From: Verrucomicrobiota bacterium
GTDB taxonomy: Bacteria > Verrucomicrobiota > Verrucomicrobiia > Opitutales > UBA2995
DNA: 40,993 nucleotides
NCBI GenBank assembly: GCA_027622555.1
Contig: JAQBYJ010000049.1
Coordinates: 1-40,993, forward strand
Reading direction: 5' to 3'
The translations under genes and the position numbers were made by a program. Positions within the stretch are counted from its first letter, which is position 1. The number at the start of each line of letters is the position of its first letter. The notes beneath the pieces were generated by a model. It saw only the letters and a program-made list of their open reading frames with translations, searched no databases and was not told where the DNA came from. Below, piece by piece: positions 9,510 through 17,466 of the stretch.

Positions 9510-10319
9510 ATGAAAATATCAGTGATTATTACTGCTTACGGAGCACCTCAAGTTTTGAAGCGCGTTTTGACGGGTTACCTGAATCAAAAACAGCAACCAC
9601 ATGAGATAATAATTGCCGAAGATGCTGAAGCATTAAACCTGAAAGAAATAGTTCCATCAAACCTCAAACGAAACCAGAAGTTTGTTCATGTTACTCAACC
9701 GGACTCCGGTTACCGTAGGTCTTTGATTTTAAATAAGGCGATTGTAGCGAGTGAAGGTGACTACCTTATTCTAACAGACTCAGATTGTATTCCTCATAAA
9801 CACTTCGTCAAAGACCATGCCAGCTACGCAAAGCCCAATCAATATCTCCTCGGGGCAAGATCGTATGTGAAAGAAGAAGTGCTTGATGATTTTAACACCA
9901 CATTTTTTGCCCGCCTTTCACAGTCACTTAAAGGAAACCTTTACCCGAAGAAAGTTGCGTTCAGAATACCCTTTGTAAATTGGGACTCCAATACATCCGC
10001 ATTGGGTGCCAACATGTCGTTTTGGAAAAACGACCTGATCGAGGTGAATGGATTTGATAATGAATTCATAGGTTGGGGCCATGAAGATATGGAATTACTG
10101 GACCGACTTAAGATCTCAGGGCTCACCGAAAAGTTTCTTCATCAACAATGTATTCTTTATCACCTGAATCATCCCATTCTTTCGAAGAGCAACGATTTGA
10201 TCAATACAGAGCGATGGAATGAATCGAAAGCTCAAGGACTCAAAAGGTCAAAAAATGGATTGGATCAGTTTTTATCCAGTGAAAAAGATTCACTTATTCA
10301 CCAGACCTTTGTGCATTGA
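9510..10319 (+). CDS. Family 2 glycosyltransferase with galactosyltransferase-type C-terminal block
   Basis: The start MKISVIITAYGAP is the GT-A nucleotide-binding strand of GT2 enzymes. The DxD-type metal motif appears as LTDSDCIP near residue 88. GWGHEDMELLDRL near 188 is the acceptor/catalytic block of the Glyco_transf_7C (galactosyltransferase-like) region, followed by LYHLNHP. The protein is soluble, 269 aa, with no membrane segment, and probably acts at the cytoplasmic face on a lipid- or polysaccharide-linked acceptor. No other polysaccharide genes adjoin it, so the acceptor and sugar cannot be told. Confidence 0.87.
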   Translation: MKISVIITAYGAPQVLKRVLTGYLNQKQQPHEIIIAEDAEALNLKEIVPSNLKRNQKFVHVTQPDSGYRRSLILNKAIVASEGDYLILTDSDCIPHKHFVKDHASYAKPNQYLLGARSYVKEEVLDDFNTTFFARLSQSLKGNLYPKKVAFRIPFVNWDSNTSALGANMSFWKNDLIEVNGFDNEFIGWGHEDMELLDRLKISGLTEKFLHQQCILYHLNHPILSKSNDLINTERWNESKAQGLKRSKNGLDQFLSSEKDSLIHQTFVH

Positions 10320-10334
10320 TATTCTGATACGCCT

Positions 10335-10392
10335 TTTAGCTGTGCTTTGGCTAAACTGGGGCACCCGAACCTAGTTTAACTAATCTAAACTA
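10335..10392. terminator. Two small hairpins between convergent genes (weak terminator candidates)
   Basis: TTTAGC at 10335-10340 pairs with GCTAAA at 10350-10355, and TAGTTTA at 10372-10378 pairs with TAAACTA at 10386-10392. They lie in the 80-base gap between the convergent GT2 gene and lpdA. Neither has a long T-run, so termination is only a guess from position. Confidence 0.3.
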
Positions 10393-10399
10393 ACAGATC

Positions 10400-11800
10400 C
10401 TAGATGTGGATCGCTTCATTATGCGTAGCAGCTGCGGCTTCCATCAAAGCTTCACTTAAGGTAGGATGAGCATGGATCGTCTCCTGGATTTCCGATGGAG
10501 TAGCCTCCAGTTCCATCGCGAGCGCATACTCCGCAATCAGTTCGGTAGCATCCGCTCCAATAATGTGAACGCCAAGAATTTCACCATCCGTTTCAGAGGA
10601 TAACACTTTTACAAAACCTTCCGAGGCATTTGAAGCTACCGCCTTGCCAGAAGCAGCGAATGGAAACTTGCCAATCTTGTAAGCGACGCCTTCGGCTTTG
10701 AGTGCTTGTTCTGTTTTCCCTATACTCGCAACTTGAGGTAAACAATAGGTACAACCGGGAAATAATCCAACTCGTTTAGGTTCTCCAGCCCCAAACATAC
10801 CATTAACCGCTTGAATGGCTTCGTAAGTTGCTACGTGCGCCAACCAAGGCGGACCAATAATATCACCCGCGGCATAGATGCCTTCTACGTTGGTTGCGTA
10901 ACGATCATTAACTGTCAAATACCCGCGATCTTGATTGAGCTTGATTTTTGAGGAAAGTGCACCTTCCAAGTTTGGAACAACTCCAATAGCGGATAAAACG
11001 GCATCTACTTTAATTGGAGTGATCTTGTCTCCTTTTACCAAATCGGCAGTCACCCCGGTTTTAGTCACTTTTACATTATCGACTTTGGTTCCGAGATGAA
11101 CACTCACGCCTTGTTTCTTAAAAGAGCGTCCAAGCAGCTTCGCCACTTCTTCATCTTCTACTGGAAGCACCTGGTCGAGAACTTCCACCAAGGTGACCTC
11201 TGTCCCCAAAGCGTTGTAGAAATAGGCGAACTCAACCCCGATGGCTCCTGCCCCAATTATTAAAATACTTCCCGGTTGCTTCTTTTGTGCGAGAGCCTCG
11301 CGTGAAGTCATCACACGCTCACCATCGAGCTTCAAGCCAGGGAAAGGACGCATTTTGCAACCGGTCGCCAGTAATATATTTTTAGCCTTAAGAAATTTTC
11401 CTTTATCAGGGCCGTCTTTGATTTCCACCATACCAGGCACGTTAACCTGACCGGTTCCACGAAAGTGATCTACTTTGTTTTTCTTGAAGAGAAACTCGAT
11501 ACCCGTCGCCATCTGTTCAGCTACTTTGCGCGATCGTGAGACAATTTTCTCGAAATCAAATCCTACTGATTCAGCACTCAATCCAAAGTCGGAAGCATGG
11601 AGCATTTTTTGGTAGAGTTCAGCGCTTTTCAACAACGCTTTGGATGGGATACATCCCCAATTCAAGCATGTGCCACCTGGTCGCTCCATTTCAACACAGG
11701 CAACTTTTTTACCCAGCTGGCCAGCACGAATGGCGCCTGCATAACCTGCAGGGCCACCTCCGATAACTACTAAATCGTATTCACTTGTTACTTCTTCCAT
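10400..11800 (-). CDS. lpdA: Dihydrolipoyl dehydrogenase
   Basis: This is the E3 flavoenzyme that re-oxidises dihydrolipoamide with NAD+ in 2-oxoacid dehydrogenase and glycine cleavage complexes. The FAD site GGGPAGYAGAIRA lies at 14-26 and the redox disulfide in GGTCLNWGCIPSK (Cys45/Cys50). The NAD-binding GAGAIGVEFAYFY and the second FAD block YAAGDI follow, and the active-site His-Glu pair is in HAHPTLSEAL (His445, Glu450). At 466 aa it is complete. No E1/E2 genes lie next to it in this window. The minus-strand ATG at 11800 begins directly with the Rossmann fold. Confidence 0.95.
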   Translation of the reverse strand: MEEVTSEYDLVVIGGGPAGYAGAIRAGQLGKKVACVEMERPGGTCLNWGCIPSKALLKSAELYQKMLHASDFGLSAESVGFDFEKIVSRSRKVAEQMATGIEFLFKKNKVDHFRGTGQVNVPGMVEIKDGPDKGKFLKAKNILLATGCKMRPFPGLKLDGERVMTSREALAQKKQPGSILIIGAGAIGVEFAYFYNALGTEVTLVEVLDQVLPVEDEEVAKLLGRSFKKQGVSVHLGTKVDNVKVTKTGVTADLVKGDKITPIKVDAVLSAIGVVPNLEGALSSKIKLNQDRGYLTVNDRYATNVEGIYAAGDIIGPPWLAHVATYEAIQAVNGMFGAGEPKRVGLFPGCTYCLPQVASIGKTEQALKAEGVAYKIGKFPFAASGKAVASNASEGFVKVLSSETDGEILGVHIIGADATELIAEYALAMELEATPSEIQETIHAHPTLSEALMEAAAATHNEAIHI

Positions 11801-11923
11801 AGCTTTAAAATGATGAAGGCAGAGACAATCTATTCCCTTTTGGAATTATACAAGTGAGAAACCGGAATGCACTTTCTCTCAATTTAAAACTGAATAGCAC
11901 CCAAAATGTCGCGATTCCAATCT

Positions 11924-12391
11924 TCAAACGTCGATCACGTCGTCGTCCAGTTTACCACGATATTCTTTAGCACCTCCCGCAACTCTTGGAGCACGAGTAT
12001 GCGTTCGCTGCACAGTGATTTTTGGCTTACTCAACAAAATATTTACGAGCATAGTCGTCAGGCTTACTACAAAAGCACCCCAGAAGGCAGCCCCGAATCC
12101 CAAGACATGGAATCCAGGAACAAGGTAGCCGGCCAGCGCAAATATCACGGCATTAATCAACAGGATGCCGAGCCCCAAAGTCATCATTATAAAGGGTAAC
12201 CCAAATAGGACGAGAATCGGTTTAAGAAACACGTTGAAGAGTGAGATAAAAAGGACTGCGAGTATCAAACTTGAGATAGACTCGAAGCGAATTCCATCAT
12301 TCAGAAATGAGGCAATTGCTACACCGGCAGCTATCAAAAGCCATTGTTTCAATAAAATCCGGAAATCAAGCGGCCTTCTGTTTATTTTCAT
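11924..12391 (-). CDS. PF04020-type (phage-holin-like) four-helix membrane protein
   Basis: The 155-residue protein has four hydrophobic segments (about residues 14-32, 38-60, 63-88 and 94-118). Its sequence pattern (FNVFLKPILVLFGLPF, then TLGLGILLINAVIFALAGYLVPGF) matches the family often labelled phage holin family / PF04020. The holin name is only a database label: members are chromosomal and of unknown function. The polar C-terminus is cytoplasmic and basic. It starts three bases after the stop of the upstream exported-protein gene, so the two are probably translated from one message with rarA. Confidence 0.75.
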   Translation of the reverse strand: MKINRRPLDFRILLKQWLLIAAGVAIASFLNDGIRFESISSLILAVLFISLFNVFLKPILVLFGLPFIMMTLGLGILLINAVIFALAGYLVPGFHVLGFGAAFWGAFVVSLTTMLVNILLSKPKITVQRTHTRAPRVAGGAKEYRGKLDDDVIDV

Positions 12392-12394
12392 TAT

Positions 12395-12841
12395 TTAGCT
12401 CTTAGGTAATGGAGTTACCGTCACCTCTTCAACCGTATGTTGATTATATTGTATATTAAATGCTTCACCAACTTTGTCATCTTCTCCCTTAAAGAGACGT
12501 CCGTTTATTTTAAGAAGATGGGGCTTTTTAATCAACTTTGAGCTTTTTAAAGAAATACCGTCTCCGGTTGATTGGATAACCATCCGAATACTCGATTTAC
12601 CTTTGGGATTCACCGTCATAACACCGCGGGTAAAAACGTTCTCAATCTCGTGATGATCTTTATCGAGCAGCTTAAAGATCATTTGAATACCGACCATTTC
12701 AACATGGAGGTAGGTATTATCGGACCGTTTAATGAAATAACCCTTAAGAGTTTCCGACTCCGTGGAGTCCTTCGCGTAGGATAGTTGAGATCCAAAAAGT
12801 AGACCAAGCAGTAAAAAGATGCTCCAGATGCGTGTTTTCAT
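12395..12841 (-). CDS. Small secreted/periplasmic hypothetical protein
   Basis: I recognise no family. The 148-residue product has a clear signal peptide (RIWSIFLLLGLLFGSQLSYAKD, cleavage probably after SYA) and a mature part rich in beta-type alternation (TYLHVEMVGIQMIFKLLD, SSIRMVIQSTGDGISLKS), suggesting a small beta-sandwich. It lies 16 bases after the rarA stop and 3 bases before the PF04020 gene, all on the minus strand. Its place in a tight operon and its clean signal peptide make it a convincing gene. Confidence 0.7.
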   Translation of the reverse strand: MKTRIWSIFLLLGLLFGSQLSYAKDSTESETLKGYFIKRSDNTYLHVEMVGIQMIFKLLDKDHHEIENVFTRGVMTVNPKGKSSIRMVIQSTGDGISLKSSKLIKKPHLLKINGRLFKGEDDKVGEAFNIQYNQHTVEEVTVTPLPKS

Positions 12842-12857
12842 AAATATATGGGAGTTT

Positions 12858-14195
12858 CTATTGAGTTTGAGTCTTTAGCTGCTCTTTCAGTTCCCTCCAA
12901 TAGCGAAGTCGTTCTAATATAAATTTTTCACGACCTGATTCACCGGCTGTATAAAATTGTTTGGGATTCTCCATATAGTCCTGCCCTGAAACCGCTTCAG
13001 GAAAATCGTGGCTATACTGGTATCCTGCTCCCTGCCCCATGCTCTTGGAGACCTTGCTATGACTATCTTGCAACCAGATCGGAACACTCTGAAGCGGATT
13101 GTCTTTTATTTCTTTTTTTACATTACCAAGTGCGGTCGTTGCAGAATTACTTTTCGGAGCAGTAGCCAGGTAGATTACGGCATGGGCTAAATTGAGTTCG
13201 CATTCCGGCTGACCGACAAACTCGCAGGCTTCTTTGGCGGCAACTGCCAGAGGCAACGCCATCGGATCGGCCAAACCCACGTCTTCACTAGCCAGAATAA
13301 CCAATCTCCGTGCAATGAATCGTGGATCCTCCCCCCCTGCTAACATTTTTGCCATCCAGTAAAGAGCCGCATCAGGATCTCCACCTCGCATACTTTTGAT
13401 AAACGCTGATGCCGTATTGTAATGTTCGTCTTCATCTGCGTCATAACGAATCTGTCTTTCGCTGGCGAAAGCCTCTAGATCCTCCGAAGAAAGCACATGC
13501 CCCTGTTCAACACTTTCAACAAGGACCTCAAGCGCATTCAAAGCTCGTCGTAAGTCGCCGTCGCACAATTTGGCGAGCGAGAGAAGCAACTCGTAATCGG
13601 CTTTAACGCGTCTTTCGCCCAATCCCCTTTCATCATCTTTCAGCGCACGTTCCAAAGCCAAAGCCACCTCCTCTTTGGTCAAAGGCTCTAATTTAAAAAG
13701 ATGACTCCGGCTAACCAGCGGGGGAATAATGTAGAATCCTGGATTATGGGTCGTTGCACCTATCAGTCGGATATTTCCCTCCTCAACATCCGGTAAGAGC
13801 AGATCCTGTTGCGCTTTGTTAAACCGATGGAGTTCATCAATAAAGAGGACCGTTCGAGCCGAGGGATTACTGCGCGCTGATAACAGAATTTGCTTTAATT
13901 CCGCAGCATTTGATAGAACAGCGTTGATCTGGATGAAATGGCTTTGAGTTTCCTGAGCGATCACACGTGCAAATGTGGTTTTTCCACAACCCGGAGGACC
14001 CCAGAAGAGTAAACTGCCAAACCGGTCCGATTGAATGAGCTTGGGCAGCAGGGCACCATCCTTTAATAGATGCTGTTGACCAATAATTTCTCCCAACAAT
14101 CGAGGCCGCATCCGCGCAGCCAGCGGTTTAAAGGCATGGTCGACCTGACTTTTTGAGCCGGTCTCAAAGAAGGAAGCCTGAAAGGAATCTGCCAT
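12858..14195 (-). CDS. rarA: Replication-associated recombination protein A (RarA/MgsA AAA+ ATPase)
   Basis: RarA is a clamp-loader-like AAA+ protein that acts at stalled replication forks. From the ATG at 14195 the protein has the family N-terminus (PLAARMRPRLLGEIIGQQHLL), Walker A GPPGCGKTT at 66-74, Walker B TVLFIDELHRF near 115-125, sensor 1 LIGATTHNP and the C-terminal tetramerisation part (MRGGDPDAALYWMAKMLAGG, then the SQGQDY-like SGQDYMENP). The upstream TTG at 14237 would add 14 residues outside the family and is rejected. At 445 aa it is full length. The gene heads a minus-strand run with two small membrane/exported genes and is divergent from comEC. Confidence 0.95.
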   Translation of the reverse strand: MADSFQASFFETGSKSQVDHAFKPLAARMRPRLLGEIIGQQHLLKDGALLPKLIQSDRFGSLLFWGPPGCGKTTFARVIAQETQSHFIQINAVLSNAAELKQILLSARSNPSARTVLFIDELHRFNKAQQDLLLPDVEEGNIRLIGATTHNPGFYIIPPLVSRSHLFKLEPLTKEEVALALERALKDDERGLGERRVKADYELLLSLAKLCDGDLRRALNALEVLVESVEQGHVLSSEDLEAFASERQIRYDADEDEHYNTASAFIKSMRGGDPDAALYWMAKMLAGGEDPRFIARRLVILASEDVGLADPMALPLAVAAKEACEFVGQPECELNLAHAVIYLATAPKSNSATTALGNVKKEIKDNPLQSVPIWLQDSHSKVSKSMGQGAGYQYSHDFPEAVSGQDYMENPKQFYTAGESGREKFILERLRYWRELKEQLKTQTQ

Positions 14196-14301
14196 TTTGA
14201 AAAGTGTTAGCACCAGGACCGTATACCTGCAAACCAAAGATAGTCAGGACCTGAAATAGAAAGTGTTTTACACTATCCACCAAATTCCAATCCTTAAGGA
14301 A

Positions 14302-15942
14302 ATGTCCGTCACCTCCTATAGAGCTCCTCTCCTTTGGCTCCTAATACCAATGATCGGTGGCTATACCATGGGACATTTCCTACCACCTTTACCTGTACTA
14401 CCCACCCTACTTTTAGCATTTATCTGCCTGGCCATTGCCTTCTGGGTAAGCCGAAAAAGAGCAAATTTGGGTAGACAGGATTATTGGGCGTATTTCATGA
14501 TATTAGGAGTATCCGTCGCCTCACTACTTTATTATCAGCAGAACAGACAGTTTCCCGAGCTATGGAATCATTTACCACCGCGAGAAGCATTCCTTGAACT
14601 GAAAGTTAAGCAGCTATATGCCAGCAACGATCCTGAAATTATCAGTGGACTGGCTACTGTAATTAAAACCGAAGCACACCTTAATCCACTTTTAAACTAT
14701 CCCATCTATTTTTCTGCCAATGGTGAAGACCACCAAATTGACCGAGGAGATAGCCTGCAGTTAAGAGGAGTCTTAAATTACCTTCCTTCAAAAGAGGATC
14801 ATTCACTCTTTGAACAATACTTAATCGGACAATCAATTTCACTTACACTCACGAGGGCATACCTCACAGAAACTCCAGAGAAAGGAAATCTGTTCGAACA
14901 ATTGATCGGAAGTTTAAGAAGCAAAGCCATAAACACCCTCCAGATTGATCTATCTGATTACCCTGAGGAGCTCTCCATTTATCGCGGAATGCTGCTGGGC
15001 ATAAAAGGAGAACTCAGTGCGGAGAATAAAGAAATATTTCTTAAAACCGGCACCCTTCACCTTTTTGCTATTAGCGGATTACACATAGGAATAATTGCAA
15101 TTACAGTAGCTAGTATCTTTCTCGTATTGAGAGTCCCAAGACGAATATCAGTTATCTTGGGCATTGGTCTCGTTTATCTTTATGTTGAAATCACGGGGGC
15201 AAGCCCATCAGCAGTTCGAGCTTTCGCCATGACTGCATTTTTCTGGATCGGGAAATCGCTAATCCGCCAAATGCCACCGTTTCAAGCGCTCGTGGCTTCT
15301 GCGGTAGCAGTCCTCATTGTCTCACCGACCCAACTGTTCTCAGCCGGATTTCAATTATCCTACACGGTTGTCTCTGGCATTTTGCTTTGGGGAATACCGC
15401 TCTACCAATCATTGCGCGAATCCTGGCATGCCAGGATTCCACAAAAACAGGTTGAATTATCTAAAGGCCGTGCGTTCTTAAACAAGTCCTTGGAAATCAT
15501 TGGAGGTACCTTTTGTATCAGCCTTTCAGCAACCCTGGCAAGTGCCCCATTAAGTATTCTATATTTCGGAATCCTGGCCCCATTTGCAGTGTTTCTAAAT
15601 ATGGTCTTAATTCCCATGGCCTCATTAGTTATTATCGCAGGTTTGTTTTCTATCATCGGGAGCTTGTTCTTCTTACCTACTGTTTCAGGTTTTTTAAATC
15701 ACGGACCATTGCTGTTGATCCAGATCATGGATGGATTGCTGGGGAACGCTTCCCGCTTGCCGAACACTTTTGTAAATACCACTTGGGCGACTAATAGCTT
15801 AGGTATAGCTACGGTCATACTTTTTCTGGGAAGTCTTTTGTTTGTTCATAGTTCAAGTTGGCGCAAACGATGGAAATTTGCCTTTCCGATTGTCATCACA
15901 GTTGGAATGATCTTAGTAAATAGCCTGATACCACACACATGA
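14302..15942 (+). CDS. ComEC/Rec2-family DNA-uptake channel-like protein without a metallo-beta-lactamase domain
   Basis: ComEC forms the inner-membrane channel for single-stranded DNA in natural transformation. The N-terminal membrane segments and OB-like soluble part (about 30-230) precede the Competence domain, whose signature TGTLHLFAISGLHIGI and TGASPSAVRAFAMT are clear; roughly ten further hydrophobic segments follow. The protein ends after the last segment, about 200-250 residues short of full ComEC, so the C-terminal metallo-beta-lactamase-like domain is missing. The ATG at 14302 has AAGGA immediately upstream; the alternative GTG at 14263 adds 13 residues. The next gene starts one base after its stop. 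Confidence 0.85.
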   Translation: MSVTSYRAPLLWLLIPMIGGYTMGHFLPPLPVLPTLLLAFICLAIAFWVSRKRANLGRQDYWAYFMILGVSVASLLYYQQNRQFPELWNHLPPREAFLELKVKQLYASNDPEIISGLATVIKTEAHLNPLLNYPIYFSANGEDHQIDRGDSLQLRGVLNYLPSKEDHSLFEQYLIGQSISLTLTRAYLTETPEKGNLFEQLIGSLRSKAINTLQIDLSDYPEELSIYRGMLLGIKGELSAENKEIFLKTGTLHLFAISGLHIGIIAITVASIFLVLRVPRRISVILGIGLVYLYVEITGASPSAVRAFAMTAFFWIGKSLIRQMPPFQALVASAVAVLIVSPTQLFSAGFQLSYTVVSGILLWGIPLYQSLRESWHARIPQKQVELSKGRAFLNKSLEIIGGTFCISLSATLASAPLSILYFGILAPFAVFLNMVLIPMASLVIIAGLFSIIGSLFFLPTVSGFLNHGPLLLIQIMDGLLGNASRLPNTFVNTTWATNSLGIATVILFLGSLLFVHSSSWRKRWKFAFPIVITVGMILVNSLIPHT

Positions 15943-15943
15943 T

Positions 15944-16240
15944 ATGAAATCTGCCTACGAACTTGCAATGGATCGGTTGAAAACCGCCAGTCCTGATGAA
16001 AACACTCCGCTCACCGATGCTCAAAAAGAGGAATTAGCTGATCTGGACAACAAGTATACAGCAAAGATTGCGGAGAAGAAAATCGCTGCTAAACAACGGA
16101 TTTCTGAAGCATCGATCAAACGTGACTATAAAGCGATTACTCTGGCGGAAAAAGAGCTGGCAATTGACATTGGACGAATTGAATCAGATAGAGAATCGGC
16201 CAAAGACCGAGTTCGCCAAGGTAAACAACATGGCGTCTAA
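15944..16240 (+). CDS. Small charged coiled-coil protein translationally coupled to the ComEC-like gene
   Basis: I recognise no family. The 98-residue product is almost entirely helical and highly charged (DAQKEELADLDNKYTAKIAEK, KAITLAEKELAIDIGRIESD), with heptad-like spacing and no signal or membrane segment. Its ATG begins one base after the TGA of the ComEC-like gene, so translation is probably coupled. Its stop overlaps that of the convergent EEP gene by a few bases. A structural or accessory role beside the channel is possible but not shown. Confidence 0.65.
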   Translation: MKSAYELAMDRLKTASPDENTPLTDAQKEELADLDNKYTAKIAEKKIAAKQRISEASIKRDYKAITLAEKELAIDIGRIESDRESAKDRVRQGKQHGV

Positions 16241-17004
16241 TATTTGAATTCCGCCACCAACATGTGATGATCTGAAGCGGTTACTTCGTCGACTGTTCCA
16301 CCCTTAAGGATCAATTCGTCATTATAAAAGATATGGTCGAGTACATGGGGCATACGTTTCCAGGTGACCGTATCTTTTTGCACAGTGTGCAATCCCGCAT
16401 TTTCATAGTGGGCGACTAGTCCTTCGCTGGCTACCGAATTGAAATCGCCGGCCAGCACCATAGGACCTTCAATCGCCATAGCTTCTTTCAATACAATATT
16501 TCGTTGCTCTGGATAATCATCGCTTGAAGCGTTGATCATAAAATAGGCCTGCAAATGGGTATTGAGAAATGTCACAATTCGACCTTCAATCTCAATATCT
16601 GCAACAAGTAACACTCTATCAGTTGGAGTAGTATTCTTACCATCAAACTCAAAAATAACCGGGGCACCTGGCAGGTTGATCGTTCGAGTATTCATAATCG
16701 GATACTTTGAAAAAATGCCTAACCCAATCCCAAATGGTAATTCACGCGCATCTTCAGGAGGATATGCAAAAGCACTATGATATCCTTCCAATTTACTTTG
16801 AAGATAAGTGAAATTATCCGGAGGTTGCTTTTGCACACCACCTGGCAGGGCCTGTTCGACTTCCTGAAGGATCACAATATCTCCGTCATAAAGATTCAAC
16901 AAACGAGCGGTTGCTTCGATGTCGACGGGGGAATTGTCAGGATCAGAGGAATCCCACAATTGACCAAACTGCATATTGAACTGTAGTAGCCGAAACGAAC
17001 CCAT
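16237..17004 (-). CDS. Endonuclease/exonuclease/phosphatase (EEP) family hydrolase
   Basis: The protein has the EEP fold signatures in order: RLLQFNMQFGQ (catalytic Asn10), DIVILQEVEQ (metal-binding Glu48), LNTHLQ near 148, LAGDFNS near 180 (Asp/Asn) and the terminal ASDHHMLVAEFKY (Asp-His near 243). It is 255 aa with no signal peptide. Such proteins hydrolyse phosphodiesters in DNA, RNA or lipids; the sequence does not separate these. It lies 44 bases downstream of a small secreted-protein gene on the same strand and overlaps the convergent coiled-coil gene at the stop codons. Confidence 0.85.
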   Translation of the reverse strand: MGSFRLLQFNMQFGQLWDSSDPDNSPVDIEATARLLNLYDGDIVILQEVEQALPGGVQKQPPDNFTYLQSKLEGYHSAFAYPPEDARELPFGIGLGIFSKYPIMNTRTINLPGAPVIFEFDGKNTTPTDRVLLVADIEIEGRIVTFLNTHLQAYFMINASSDDYPEQRNIVLKEAMAIEGPMVLAGDFNSVASEGLVAHYENAGLHTVQKDTVTWKRMPHVLDHIFYNDELILKGGTVDEVTASDHHMLVAEFKY

Positions 17005-17048
17005 GAATAAATCTAAGTGATACTATTAGAAGCTTTTGTGATTGAAGT

Positions 17049-17459
17049 CTAGGGGGAACTCGAGTTCCGAAGATAATTAAATCGATTAAAGTTCTTAAGT
17101 GCCAATGGGCTTCGAATACGCTCAAAATCTTTACTTTTTTCATACAGTTTCACCGCATTTCCGGGTTGCCACTCCTTAAATTCGAAAAAAGTTTGTTCGC
17201 GCGATGGATATCGAACGGGGAAGGACACGAGATTAAAGTCTTGAGATTGATTCGCCGGATTCAAAATGGTTTTTACTGGATTTATCCAAGATCGGTAAAG
17301 CCCGGAAGCTGGTGTAGCAGGAATGGTATTTAGATTATTAACTGTTTTATCAATCACCAGTTTCTGTTCCTGATAAAGCTTCGGACTTCCCGGATCAACC
17401 GGCTCGATACCAACTAATGGTATTGAAATCAGTAGTAATCCTATCAGTAGCAATTTCAT
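17049..17459 (-). CDS. Small secreted hypothetical protein
   Basis: I recognise no family. The 136-residue product begins with a short signal peptide (MKLLLIGLLLISIPLVG) and has a polar, basic mature part with aromatic residues (FFEFKEWQPGNAVKLYEKS). It starts seven bases after the stop of the ThyX-like gene, so the two probably share a transcript, although nothing suggests a common function. The tight spacing and good signal peptide support a real gene. Confidence 0.62.
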   Translation of the reverse strand: MKLLLIGLLLISIPLVGIEPVDPGSPKLYQEQKLVIDKTVNNLNTIPATPASGLYRSWINPVKTILNPANQSQDFNLVSFPVRYPSREQTFFEFKEWQPGNAVKLYEKSKDFERIRSPLALKNFNRFNYLRNSSSP

Positions 17460-17466
17460 GAATACT

